A stretch of 38,615 nucleotides of DNA, taken from the NCBI GenBank assembly GCA_900544305.1, contig UQUV01000029.1, forward strand, positions 1 to 38,615, read 5' to 3'. This stretch comes from an uncultured Porphyromonadaceae bacterium (GTDB lineage Bacteria; Bacteroidota; Bacteroidia; Bacteroidales; Muribaculaceae). A program made the translations under genes and the position numbers. Each line of letters begins with the position of its first letter. The first letter of the stretch is position 1. The notes under the pieces are model-generated. The model saw only the letters and a program-made list of their open reading frames with translations, made no database searches and was not told where the DNA came from. Below are positions 31,739 to 38,615 of this stretch, one piece after another.

Positions 31739-32692
31739 ATGAAACAGTTCACGAATGTAAAGGATATCGGCAATCTTGACGCGGCTGTCAAGGAGGCTTT
31801 GGAAGTGAAGAAAAACCGTTTCGCTTATAAGCATCTTGGTGAAAACAAAACATTGTTGATGATATTTTTCAACTCGTCGCTGCGCACCCGATTGAGTACG
31901 CAGAAGGCGGCCATGAATCTGGGCATGAATGTGATTGTGCTGGATGTGAATCAGGGCGCATGGAAGTTGGAAACGGAACGTGGCGTGATTATGGACGGTG
32001 ACAAGCCGGAACACTTGCTGGAAGCCATTCCGGTGATGGGCTGCTATTGCGATGTGATAGGCGTGCGCTCGTTTGCCCGTTTTGAAAACAAGGAGGACGA
32101 TTATTCGGAAAAAATCATTAGCCAGTTTATCCGCTACTCCGGTCGTCCGGTGTTCAGCATGGAGGCGGCTACTCGCCATCCGTTGCAGAGCTTTGCCGAC
32201 CTGATTACGATAGAGGAATACAAGACGAAGAAACGCCCGAAGGTGGTGCTTACATGGGCACCTCACCCGAAAGCCCTGCCGCAGGCCGTGCCCAATTCGT
32301 TTGCCGAATGGATGCGCGAGGCGGACTATGATTTTGTGATTACGCATCCGAAAGGCTATGAACTGTCGGAAGAATTTACAGCCGGTGTGCCTATTATTTA
32401 TGACCAGGACGAAGCATTGGCGGGTGCCGATTTCGTGTATGCAAAGAACTGGTCGGCATTTGCCGATCCGAACTACGGAAAGGTGTTGAGCACTGACCGC
32501 TCATGGACCATTACGACAGAAAAGATGGCGCTGACCAACAATGCCTATTTCATGCACTGTCTGCCGGTGCGCCGCAATATGATTGTGAGCGACGATGTGA
32601 TTGAAGGTCCGCGCTCGATTGTCATTCCGGAAGCCGCCAACCGTGAGATTTCGGCACAGGTGGTGCTGAAACGCATTTTGGAATCGTTGTAG
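31739..32692 (+). CDS. argF': N-succinylornithine carbamoyltransferase
   Basis: This enzyme transfers a carbamoyl group to N-succinyl-L-ornithine, replacing the usual ornithine step. The 317-residue protein shows the carbamoyl-phosphate motif FFNSSLRTRLST (about residues 43-54), MEAATRHPLQSFADL (about 140-155) and the C-terminal HCLPVRRNMIVSDDV. Residue 90 is Pro in DGDKPEHLLEA. In the family, Pro at this place marks succinylornithine (Bacteroides fragilis type) and Glu marks acetylornithine enzymes. It is therefore the missing step of the operon at 7-11.6 kb, located separately behind a promoter-bearing repeat. Followed by an unrelated envelope gene after 18 bases. Confidence 0.95.
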   Translation: MKQFTNVKDIGNLDAAVKEALEVKKNRFAYKHLGENKTLLMIFFNSSLRTRLSTQKAAMNLGMNVIVLDVNQGAWKLETERGVIMDGDKPEHLLEAIPVMGCYCDVIGVRSFARFENKEDDYSEKIISQFIRYSGRPVFSMEAATRHPLQSFADLITIEEYKTKKRPKVVLTWAPHPKALPQAVPNSFAEWMREADYDFVITHPKGYELSEEFTAGVPIIYDQDEALAGADFVYAKNWSAFADPNYGKVLSTDRSWTITTEKMALTNNAYFMHCLPVRRNMIVSDDVIEGPRSIVIPEAANREISAQVVLKRILESL

Positions 32693-32710
32693 ACTTAAAA
32701 CGTTACCGAT

Positions 32711-33898
32711 ATGAAAATCAATAGAATAATGGTAGTATGGCTGCTGTTGCTGGTTGTTGCCGGTGTTCAGGCAGCCAATGTGCGCTACTGGAACGAAGGG
32801 CCTCTCCGCTGGAGCGACTTTTCCGGCAATCCACCGATGAAAACGGCGGATTCCTACTTCTGCGGCCGGCTGGAAATCCGCACGAATGTGGACGAACGGG
32901 ACAAGCGCCTGTTCAACAACGAAACGCTCTATTCGACGGTGGCATTGGCGGTGATGGATAGGTCGCAGTCGTACGCCGACTCGACAAAATGCAATGAACG
33001 GCAGCTACGCTACTACCAGATGCTTTTTGACAAGCTGGAAGTGTTGCGCCGCCGTTTGCAGGCTGACTTGAATGCGGGGATGACCGGCATTGAGGCGGAT
33101 GCACGGGTGAAATACTATCAGCAGATTTACGACGACCAGGTACGCGAAGTGGCGGAGCTGACCGAGCAAGGGGCCAACGACGAGCGGTTGCAGGAGTCGG
33201 AGTACTTCGTGCGCAAGCAGCTCGACTCGTTTTCGCTGCCTGAGGTGCCGTCGGTGAAACCCGGCAAGTTCAATTACGGATGGTTTGTCGGAACCGGTCC
33301 GCTGATACCGACGGGTGATATCGACGAGGTGTTCAAGTCGTCATGGTTGTTTAATATCGGTCTGACATTCGGTTACGACCGTTTGAAACTGAAGGCTGAC
33401 ATTTCCTACGGACAGCCACGCTTTGTGAACAGTCGTGGCACCTTTATGGGAGTGGAGAACCGTTGGGCAACCGACTTGTTCGCTTCGCAGCTTGTCGGTA
33501 CCGTGTCGTTGGGCTTCGAGGTGCTCCATACGAAACATTTTTCGATAACGCCGCATGTGGGCGGCGGTTGGAGCGTGTATAGTTGGAACTATGCCGATTT
33601 TGAAAAGAAAATCGAGGACGGAGAAGAGGTGTGGCGCATCGTTTCCGATTTCAATAAGGCTTCGCAACGCGACTTCAACTATATGGTGGGCATCGATTTC
33701 GACTGGCATTTTCATACCGTTGTGTCCGACCGTCCATTCTTCTTGTCGGGACGTCGCGAACAGTACACGTCGAGCCTGCGGCTGACACCGTATTTCATGC
33801 GTGCCGGTTATTCGGGACTTGTGCCGGAACGCAGCGGATACCAGGTGGGCATCATGCTGAATTATGTGGGATTGGCACGTGCCCTGGGAATAGATTAG
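32711..33898 (+). CDS. Outer-membrane-type beta-barrel protein, unknown
   Basis: The 395-residue protein has a signal peptide (IMVVWLLLLVVAGVQAANV). An N-terminal domain (YWNEGPLRWSDFSGNPPMKTADSYFCGRLEI) resembles the W-x-DF-x-G start of DUF922-like proteins. A charged helical segment follows (CNERQLRYYQMLFDKLEVLRRRLQAD). A C-terminal region of alternating aromatic strands (GWFVGTGPLIPTGDI, WLFNIGLTFGYDRLKLKADISYG, FSITPHVGGGWSVYSW, SLRLTPYFMRAGYSG, GYQVGIMLNYVGLARALGI) suggests a barrel with about eight or more strands. It lies 18 bases after argF', so co-transcription is possible, though the functions look unrelated. I do not recognise the family. Confidence 0.75.
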   Translation: MKINRIMVVWLLLLVVAGVQAANVRYWNEGPLRWSDFSGNPPMKTADSYFCGRLEIRTNVDERDKRLFNNETLYSTVALAVMDRSQSYADSTKCNERQLRYYQMLFDKLEVLRRRLQADLNAGMTGIEADARVKYYQQIYDDQVREVAELTEQGANDERLQESEYFVRKQLDSFSLPEVPSVKPGKFNYGWFVGTGPLIPTGDIDEVFKSSWLFNIGLTFGYDRLKLKADISYGQPRFVNSRGTFMGVENRWATDLFASQLVGTVSLGFEVLHTKHFSITPHVGGGWSVYSWNYADFEKKIEDGEEVWRIVSDFNKASQRDFNYMVGIDFDWHFHTVVSDRPFFLSGRREQYTSSLRLTPYFMRAGYSGLVPERSGYQVGIMLNYVGLARALGID

Positions 33899-33930
33899 AA
33901 ATACATACAGAATAAATTGAAACTGAAAAA

Positions 33931-34323
33931 ATGAAGAAAACAGCAACGTTTCTGATGCTCTGCCTGCTGGCAATGGTTTCGCTTGTTTCCTGCGACAGGG
34001 AGGAAGAAGGATTTTTCCATACGATTCAGATTGCAGAACGCAGTTCGAACATGGCGGCGATGGAGCAGATTTCGTCGTTTGTCACCAACTATACGACGGC
34101 CTATTCGTCGCAACTGGGCTACATAGCCAAGCCTCATGCGGAAGCACAGGCCGATTTCGAGCAGTTTTGCAGTCATTTGAAATACAAGGTGGAGGAATAT
34201 GCCAAAGAGAATAGCTTCACGATTCATCCGAATGCCTATGTAGTGCTGACGCTCAACTGCGAGCGCGAGGAAATGGCTCGGCAGCGTATCGACTTTGAGG
34301 CGTATGTTCCCTCGGCGGATTAA
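33931..34323 (+). CDS. Small lipoprotein, unknown
   Basis: The 130-residue product has a lipoprotein signal (MKKTATFLMLCLLAMVSLVSC, lipobox LVSC, lipid Cys21) followed by an acidic start (DREEEG). The mature part is mixed helical (AMEQISSFVTNYTTAYSSQ, QADFEQFCSHLKYKVEEYAKEN) and ends with strands (YVVLTLNCERE, QRIDFEAYVP). No family recognised. It starts 33 bases after the barrel-type gene, so they are likely paired and both envelope-associated; a strong terminator follows. Confidence 0.72.
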   Translation: MKKTATFLMLCLLAMVSLVSCDREEEGFFHTIQIAERSSNMAAMEQISSFVTNYTTAYSSQLGYIAKPHAEAQADFEQFCSHLKYKVEEYAKENSFTIHPNAYVVLTLNCEREEMARQRIDFEAYVPSAD

Positions 34324-34347
34324 AGCAGGGCGGAAAAACGGCAGTAT

Positions 34348-34399
34348 AACGGCGATGGACAGGTCCAATGGGGCATGTCCGCCGCCGTTTCTTTTTTTT
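34348..34399 (+). terminator. Intrinsic terminator after the lipoprotein gene
   Basis: AACGGCGATGGACA (34348-34361) pairs imperfectly with TGTCCGCCGCCGTT (34376-34389), then TCTTTTTTTT. Confidence 0.85.
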
Positions 34400-34485
34400 G
34401 AATATGTGATTATGTCAAATATTTCGTTTGATTTATGGCTATTTCAAAATAAAACTAAAAAATATCGAGCAAAATGATATTGGAA

Positions 34486-34516
34486 TTTGGAATATAAGAA
34501 TAAAGTGATATATTTG
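34486..34516 (+). promoter_or_regulatory. Promoter of asnA
   Basis: TTTG (34486-34489), a 19-base spacer, and TATATTTG (34509-34516) are 28 bases before ATG 34544. Their position excludes the longer frame starting at 34487. Confidence 0.75.
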
Positions 34517-34543
34517 CACTCGAAAATAAAGAATAGCTTCAAT

Positions 34544-35578
34544 ATGGGATTGATAATACCGAAAAGATATAAACTTAAACTACTGCCGGAAACCACGGAG
34601 ATAGCGATTAAGCTTATCAAGGATTCCTTTCAGGAACGGTTGGCAAAAGTGTTGAACCTGCGACGCGTTACGGCGCCTCTTTTTGTGCTTTCGGGCACGG
34701 GGTTGAACGACGATTTGAACGGTGTGGAGCATGCCGTTTCGTTCAACATTAAGGCGATGAACGACAGCCGGGCCGAAGTGGTGCACTCGCTGGCCAAATG
34801 GAAGCGTACGAAGCTCGGTGCCTATTGCATCGCGCCGGGATTCGGACTTTATACGGACATGAACGCCATCCGCACGTCGGAGGACCTCGACAATATCCAC
34901 TCGCTCTACGTTGACCAATGGGACTGGGAACAGACCATCCGTGAAGAGGACCGCAACCTCGACTATCTGGTGGGCACCGTGCGTAAAATCTATTCTGCGC
35001 TGCGCGAAACGGAGCAGATCGTCTACGAACGCTTCCCGCACATCACGCCGGTGTTGCCCGAGGAAATCAAGGTGGTGCACACCGAAGAGCTTGTGCAGAT
35101 GTATCCCGGCCTGACTCCGAAGGAGCGTGAACGCGAGATTACGAAGAAATACCGTGCCGTGTTCCTTGTCGGCATCGGAGCTCCGCTGTCCGACGGCGAG
35201 CCTCACGACGGACGTGCCCCTGACTATGACGACTGGATTACCGAAAACAGTGCCGGCTATCAGGGACTGAACGGCGACATCATGCTCTGGAACGACGTGC
35301 TCGACATTCCGTTTGAGTTGTCCTCGATGGGTATCCGTGTCAGTGCCGAATCGCTGATGCAGCAGCTCAAGCTGCGCGGCTGCGAAGAGCGCAAGGAACT
35401 CCAGTTCCACCGCGCACTCCTTAGTGGCGAGTTGCCGTACTCTATCGGCGGCGGTATCGGACAGAGCCGTCTGTGCATGTTCCTTCTGCAGAAAGCCCAC
35501 ATCGGCGAAGTGCAGGCAAGCATCTGGCCCGAAGAACAGATTGAAGAATGTGCCCGCCACAGCATCTATTTAATGTAA
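34544..35578 (+). CDS. asnA: Aspartate-ammonia ligase (asparagine synthetase A)
   Basis: AsnA makes asparagine from aspartate, ammonia and ATP. The 344-residue protein is near the family length and shows its motifs: RRVTAPLFVLSGTGLNDDLNGVEHAVSF (about residues 40-67), EVVHSLAKWKRTKLGAY, GLYTDMNAIRTSEDLDNIHSLYVDQWDWE, then GLNGDIMLWNDVLDIPFELSSMGIRV and IGGGIGQSRLCMFLLQKAHIGEVQASIW near the C terminus. It belongs to the class-II tRNA synthetase-like fold. ATG 34544 (MGLIIPKRYK) is chosen because the promoter boxes lie upstream of it. A single-gene unit. Confidence 0.96.
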   Translation: MGLIIPKRYKLKLLPETTEIAIKLIKDSFQERLAKVLNLRRVTAPLFVLSGTGLNDDLNGVEHAVSFNIKAMNDSRAEVVHSLAKWKRTKLGAYCIAPGFGLYTDMNAIRTSEDLDNIHSLYVDQWDWEQTIREEDRNLDYLVGTVRKIYSALRETEQIVYERFPHITPVLPEEIKVVHTEELVQMYPGLTPKEREREITKKYRAVFLVGIGAPLSDGEPHDGRAPDYDDWITENSAGYQGLNGDIMLWNDVLDIPFELSSMGIRVSAESLMQQLKLRGCEERKELQFHRALLSGELPYSIGGGIGQSRLCMFLLQKAHIGEVQASIWPEEQIEECARHSIYLM

Positions 35579-35698
35579 CCAAGAGCCATATTTAGAGTTT
35601 AGATAAGAAGGGGGCAGGGATGCCCCGTAGCGTCCGTCAGCCGGAGAAACTGGCCACATCCGGACAGAAAAGGGAATAAACAAAGCCCAGAAACTACA

Positions 35699-35744
35699 TT
35701 TTTCCGCATTTTTTCGCCCTCTCCGGCAAAAAAATGCGGAAAAA
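35699..35744. repeat. Perfect 16-bp inverted repeat before tRNA-Asp
   Basis: TTTTTCCGCATTTTTT (35699-35714) and AAAAAATGCGGAAAAA (35729-35744) are perfect complements around a 14-base loop. It may end asnA transcription, though the T run is on the left arm. It abuts the -33 box of the tRNA promoter. The remaining sequence 35579-35698 contains only a small GGGGCA/TGCCCC hairpin (35611-35626). Confidence 0.8.
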
Positions 35745-35745
35745 T

Positions 35746-35776
35746 TTTGCAAATTCAAAATTATGCTCTATCTTTG
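35746..35776 (+). promoter_or_regulatory. Promoter of tRNA-Asp
   Basis: TTTG (35746-35749), a 19-base spacer, and TATCTTTG (35769-35776) followed by CA match the Bacteroidales consensus, about 30 bases before the tRNA. Confidence 0.8.
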
Positions 35777-35807
35777 CACTCGCTAACTGAAACAAGCAAC
35801 TATCAAT

Positions 35808-35881
35808 GGTGCGGTAGTTCAGCTGGTTAGAATACATGCCTGTCACGCATGGGGTCGCGGGTTCGAGTCCCGTCCGCACCG
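35808..35881 (+). tRNA. tRNA-Asp (GTC)
   Basis: The acceptor arms GGTGCGG (35808-35814) and CCGCACC (ending 35880) pair fully, with discriminator G. Anticodon stem CATGC/GCATG surrounds CTGTCAC with anticodon GTC. The T arm is GCGGGTTCGAGTCCCGT. The 3' CCA is not encoded. An AT-rich accessory segment follows. Confidence 0.97.
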
Positions 35882-35886
35882 CGAAA

Positions 35887-35915
35887 AGCTTCGGAAAACC
35901 TCCGAAGTTTTTTTG
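35887..35915 (+). terminator. Terminator of tRNA-Asp
   Basis: CTTCGGA (35889-35895) pairs with TCCGAAG (35901-35907), followed by TTTTTTTG. Confidence 0.85.
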
Positions 35916-36093
35916 TTTTTATACGACGATTGTGGGTCAACATAAATTATGTTATGGGGGATTAGTGTGATGAATCGTAAAGAGGTGTACTCATTTTATC
36001 TATACTTATGATATGGATGGGGCAAACGTTCGTGGTCTAATTTATTGTGTTTAAGAATGAACTTTTATGCTCCCTAAAAAGAATTCTTCAATT

Positions 36094-36101
36094 TAATTTT
36101 G
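36094..36101 (+). promoter_or_regulatory. Candidate -7 box at the start of the AT-rich segment
   Basis: TAATTTTG fits TAnnTTTG, 63 bases before ATG 36164. In a sequence this AT-rich the match is weak evidence. The rest of 35916-36163 shows nothing but a small CATAA/TTATG palindrome. Confidence 0.3.
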
Positions 36102-36163
36102 TAATATTGCACTTGACGATTGACCTTGGTATGAAATATGAAGGTGAATAATGTACAAATATC

Positions 36164-36514
36164 ATGGTAACAATAGATAATAAACATAGAATAATATTTG
36201 TGAATATAAAGCACTCGTATGAAGCATGGTTGAATGATGATCGCAGCAATCCTTTATATAGACCATCTGTATATGACTGTACTGTAAAGTACTGGCGAGT
36301 GAATGATGTGAAGGCTAATAATGCCACGCATATCATTGGTTGTTATAAGGGCATCGTGAAAGAGGTGGTGAAGATAACTGAGCAGCCAAAGACTGATCAT
36401 GGACGTAAAGTCTTTATTGGTGTTGAGCAGTCTGATTCGCCTTACATGGGATTGGACATCAGAACCATCTTCAATACCCTTGCAAACTTTAATACGAAAT
36501 ATTATAACTTGTAG
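36164..36514 (+). CDS. Unrecognised small protein, possibly PUA/EVE-like
   Basis: The 116-residue protein has no signal or membrane segment. The stretch SVYDCTVKYWRVNDVKANNATHIIGCYKGIVKEVVKI (about residues 35-71), then KVFIGVEQSDSPYMGLDIRTIF, is reminiscent of PUA/EVE-like small-molecule or modified-base-binding folds (a Trp in a beta strand, then GCYKGIVKEV). This is a low-confidence impression. It starts the AT-rich accessory segment after tRNA-Asp and lies 16 bases before the RhuM-like gene, so it may belong to the same module. Confidence 0.55.
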   Translation: MVTIDNKHRIIFVNIKHSYEAWLNDDRSNPLYRPSVYDCTVKYWRVNDVKANNATHIIGCYKGIVKEVVKITEQPKTDHGRKVFIGVEQSDSPYMGLDIRTIFNTLANFNTKYYNL

Positions 36515-36530
36515 AAATCTCGATAAGAAT

Positions 36531-37541
36531 ATGGCTCATGATTTAACAACATCTGCGATAGAACGCCAAAATATTTTGAATAATAATATGGCTATCCCTC
36601 GCATAAAAGAAGCTCTTGATATAGAAACTTTTCAATACGAAGGTAAATACTATCTGACAAAGCAGATGGTAGCAGAGTACTATGAGGTGGATATAAGAAC
36701 TATAGATAACTATTTGGCTGCAAACGAGAAGGAACTAAAATATAATGGATATTTTTTATGTAAGGGTAAAAGACTGAAAGAACTGAAGTTACAATTTGGT
36801 CACGAAAAAACTTTCATGACCAAAATAACTCAATTGGGGCTATTTGATTTTCGTGCCTTTTTGAATATTGGTATGTTGCTTGCTGAGAGCGAAAAGGCTA
36901 AGAGGGTAAGAAGTCTGATTCTTGATATAGTAATTTCAACCATCAACGAAAAAGCTGGTGGGGGAACCAAATATATAAATTGGCGTGATCGTGAATATTT
37001 GCCAGCGGCAATACAGGAGGATAACTATCGTAAGAATTTGACATCGTCAGTAAAAGCTTATGTAGATGGTCATCCTACTTACAAATATGCTGTAGTTACA
37101 GATATGATTTATAAAGCTGTATTTCGCGAAAATGCAAAAGAATATAGAGATTTGCTTAAGTTGGAACCTGAGGACAATGCCCGTGCGACAATGTATGCAG
37201 AAGTATTAAGAGTTATCAGTTCGTTTGAGAATGGTGTAGGTGCTGCTATTCATGACAGATATAATGAACTGAATAGAAAACTTACAATTGCAGAGGTGCA
37301 AATACTGATAAGCAAGCAGGCAGAAAGTCCAGTAATGGCTCCTTTCTTGTATGATGCTAGGCAGAAAATGGCGTCAAGGGATTTGGGACTTCGTGATGTT
37401 TATCATGGCAATATAGCTGAATATCTACGAGCTATGTCTCCAGAAGAATTTGACCGTTTTATCGGAACGGAGTCTATAGACTTAGAAAAACTATTGGACA
37501 ACGATGAGAACCGTAAGACACTCGAACGCTTAAAGAAATAA
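36531..37541 (+). CDS. RhuM-like DNA-binding protein, next to a Doc toxin
   Basis: The 336-residue protein resembles the Virulence_RhuM family. An N-terminal region reads QYEGKYYLTKQMVAEYYEVDIRTIDNYLAANEKELKYNGYFL (about residues 27-68), typical of a KilA-N/phage-antirepressor-like DNA-binding start. It continues KITQLGLFDFRAFLNIGMLLAESEKAKRVRSLILDIV. The C-terminal part is helical (LTIAEVQILISKQAESPVMAPFLYDARQKM, EEFDRFIGTESIDLEKLLDND). It ends 5 bases before the Doc-type gene, so it is a candidate antitoxin or regulator of that toxin. ATG 36531 follows the preceding gene by 16 bases. It is AT-rich, unlike the core. Confidence 0.75.
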   Translation: MAHDLTTSAIERQNILNNNMAIPRIKEALDIETFQYEGKYYLTKQMVAEYYEVDIRTIDNYLAANEKELKYNGYFLCKGKRLKELKLQFGHEKTFMTKITQLGLFDFRAFLNIGMLLAESEKAKRVRSLILDIVISTINEKAGGGTKYINWRDREYLPAAIQEDNYRKNLTSSVKAYVDGHPTYKYAVVTDMIYKAVFRENAKEYRDLLKLEPEDNARATMYAEVLRVISSFENGVGAAIHDRYNELNRKLTIAEVQILISKQAESPVMAPFLYDARQKMASRDLGLRDVYHGNIAEYLRAMSPEEFDRFIGTESIDLEKLLDNDENRKTLERLKK

Positions 37542-37546
37542 TAGAG

Positions 37547-38022
37547 ATGAAAGATATAATTTATCTATCATTTGATGATGTCCTCAAATACTACTGTGAT
37601 ACTATTGAGCAAAGTGGTGGAGGTATGTCTGGTATTAGAGAGAAGAGTGGTATTGAAATGATACTTGATTTGGTACAGAATGATGTATATTATCCTTCTT
37701 TCGAGGAAAAACTTACATACCTTGTCTATGCTTTCTGTACGGGCATTATTTTGCAGATGGTAATAAACGCATATCACTTGTTGTTGGCGCTCATTTTCTT
37801 GTTAAGAATAGGTATGGGTGGGCAGGTTTCCATTTTTTGCCTCATATGGAAGCCTATATTTGGCATGTGGCTGCTGGTAACATAGATAAAGAGTTGCTTG
37901 GCAAAATCATACATTTTGTAATTAATGGACAGGAACTGGATGAAGAAACCAAAATCAAGGTTATTCATGCCATGGAGAAGAGTCCGCTATATTGTGAATC
38001 TTGTTCTGAAACAGATTTATAA
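37547..38022 (+). pseudogene. doc: Doc/Fic-type death-on-curing toxin, frameshifted
   Basis: The first frame gives IYLSFDDVLKYYCDTIEQSGGGMSGIREKSGIEMILDLVQNDVYYPSFEEKLTYLVYAFCTG, the start of a Doc toxin, then leaves frame. The +2 frame continues HYFADGNKRISLVVGAHFLVKNRYGW... EKSPLYCESCSETDL. HYFADGNKR is the Fic/Doc HxFx(D/E)GN(K)R catalytic motif. Adding one G to GGG at 37741-37743 joins both parts into a 158-residue protein, typical for Doc. Doc enzymes phosphorylate EF-Tu and block translation. Either an inactivated toxin or a sequence error. It follows the RhuM-like gene by 5 bases. Confidence 0.85.
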
Positions 38023-38117
38023 TTTATTGCAATTTGCTAAAATGTGTATATGGCTGGATTTTTAGTTTAGCGACAGAAATCTAACGAAAAAGTTGGGTTC
38101 ATGTAAAATTTTTGTCG

Positions 38118-38170
38118 GACAGAAATAAAAGAAAAAGCCCTTACTGGGCTTCACAGCTGCGTAAGGGCAC
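38118..38170 (-). terminator. Minus-strand terminator candidate
   Basis: GCCCTTAC (38137-38144) pairs with GTAAGGGC (38161-38168). On the minus strand the stem is followed by TTTTTCTTTTATTT. It may end transcription coming from the IS element or an interrupted gene. The rest of 38023-38243 shows no gene. Confidence 0.55.
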
Positions 38171-38243
38171 GTCCTTGTTGTAATAGTATGGTTTTTATAA
38201 AAGTGTATATTGTAGAAATATATTGATAGTGTTGTTTTGTTGT

Positions 38244-38615
38244 GACACTGTCCAAAATTTTGTGTAAATGGAAACAGGATTCAGTTATAAGTTCATTCTT
38301 ATATCTGGATTCTGTTTTCAAAGATAAGCATAAATTGGTTCATAATCAAGCCCCAGTTTGAAATAGGCATTGTCCATTTCTTCTCAATTTCCATAAGCGA
38401 AAGATATACGGTCTTTTTTACGGCATCGTCAGACGGGAATGAAAGCTTTGATCTGGTGTACTTTCTAATCTTCCCGTTCAGGTTTTCAATGAGATTTGTG
38501 GTATAGATTATCTTTCTGATTTCTAGTGGAAACTGGAAGAAAACAGTCAGGTCGTCCCAGTTGTTCCTCCATGAAAGTATGGCATAAGGATACTTTCCTC
38601 CCCATTTCTTTTCCA
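38244..38615 (-). mobile_element. IS256-family insertion sequence, one end, cut by window edge
   Basis: GACACTGTCCAAAATTTTGTG, beginning at 38244, resembles the terminal inverted repeat of IS256-type elements, about 55 bases beyond the transposase stop. Only this end is in view, so the repeat pair and the target duplication cannot be checked. Confidence 0.65.
38299..38615 (-). CDS. IS256-family transposase, C-terminal part (partial)
   Basis: Reading the minus strand gives KKWGGKYPYAILSWRNNWDD, LTVFFQFPLEIRKIIYTTNLIENLNGKIRKYTRSKLSFPSDDAVKKTVYLSLMEIEKKWTMPISNWGLIMNQFMLIFE and a stop at 38299-38301. The segment with IYTTNLIENLNGKIRK, FPSDDA and KKWTMPISNWGLIMNQ matches the C-terminal end of IS256/Mutator transposases, where the last catalytic Glu lies (in LIENLN). 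The N-terminal part is outside the window. The frame is open throughout the visible part. Confidence 0.93.
   Translation of the reverse strand, partial: EKKWGGKYPYAILSWRNNWDDLTVFFQFPLEIRKIIYTTNLIENLNGKIRKYTRSKLSFPSDDAVKKTVYLSLMEIEKKWTMPISNWGLIMNQFMLIFENRIQI

Noticed and set aside
36088..36336. An 82-codon minus-strand frame opposite the first accessory gene
   Set aside because: It is in AT-rich DNA with a membrane-like composition by chance; the opposite strand has a better gene in tight order with its neighbours.

Overview
The window is a piece of a Bacteroidales chromosome (Bacteroides/Prevotella/Paraprevotella-like; genus not resolved). The evidence is the phylum-type promoters (TAnnTTTG -7 boxes, sometimes with TTTG about 20 bases upstream), an N-succinylornithine carbamoyltransferase with the diagnostic Pro90, BACON-type surface proteins, a GGGtGRT protein and the nadK / pdxJ-exbB-exbD-tonB neighbourhood. 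Most of the window is moderately GC-rich core genome; the last 2.7 kb, after a tRNA-Asp, is clearly more AT-rich and looks acquired.

Layout. 1-1.6 kb: two tandemly duplicated lipoproteins, a Cys-rich mini-protein and a 59-residue winged-helix protein. 1.8-3.3 kb (minus): nadK and a NYN-domain nuclease-like gene. 3.7-6.6 kb: pdxJ, then an ExbB-ExbD-TonB-like energy transduction set. 7-11.6 kb: arginine operon argR - GNAT acyltransferase - argG - small PspC protein - argC - argD; its carbamoyltransferase partner argF' lies at 31.7 kb, so the pathway most likely runs on succinylated intermediates. 11.8-13.2 kb: a frameshifted AraC regulator, a candidate two-repeat operator, and a DUF4405-like membrane protein. 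13.3-14.6 kb (minus): an apparently exported peptidase T. 14.8-18.8 kb: a propeller/membrane/helical protein split in two by a frameshift. 19-20.7 kb: a NifU/IscU-like scaffold and a GGGtGRT protein with the codon bias of very highly expressed genes. 21.6-30 kb: two GHL10 glycosidases, a GH43 glycosidase, an FKBP isomerase and an ABM-domain protein. 30-31.4 kb (minus): a BACON protein. 31.7-35.6 kb: argF', an outer-membrane-type protein, a lipoprotein and asnA. 35.8-38.6 kb: tRNA-Asp, then an AT-rich segment with an unrecognised protein, a RhuM-like DNA-binding protein, a broken Doc/Fic toxin and the end of an IS256-family transposase.

The two strongest unexplained signals are these. First, a dispersed promoter-bearing repeat (near nadK/pdxJ, before exbB, and in two tandem units before argF') carries a short palindrome whose arms change in a compensatory way around an invariant AA. 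Second, there are several precisely locatable reading-frame breaks: a TCTAT duplication in araC, an A8 tract before the DUF4405 gene, a missing G in doc, and an extra base in the propeller gene. Each repair restores sensible protein, so they are either phase-variation/decay events or sequence errors; the raw sequence cannot decide.
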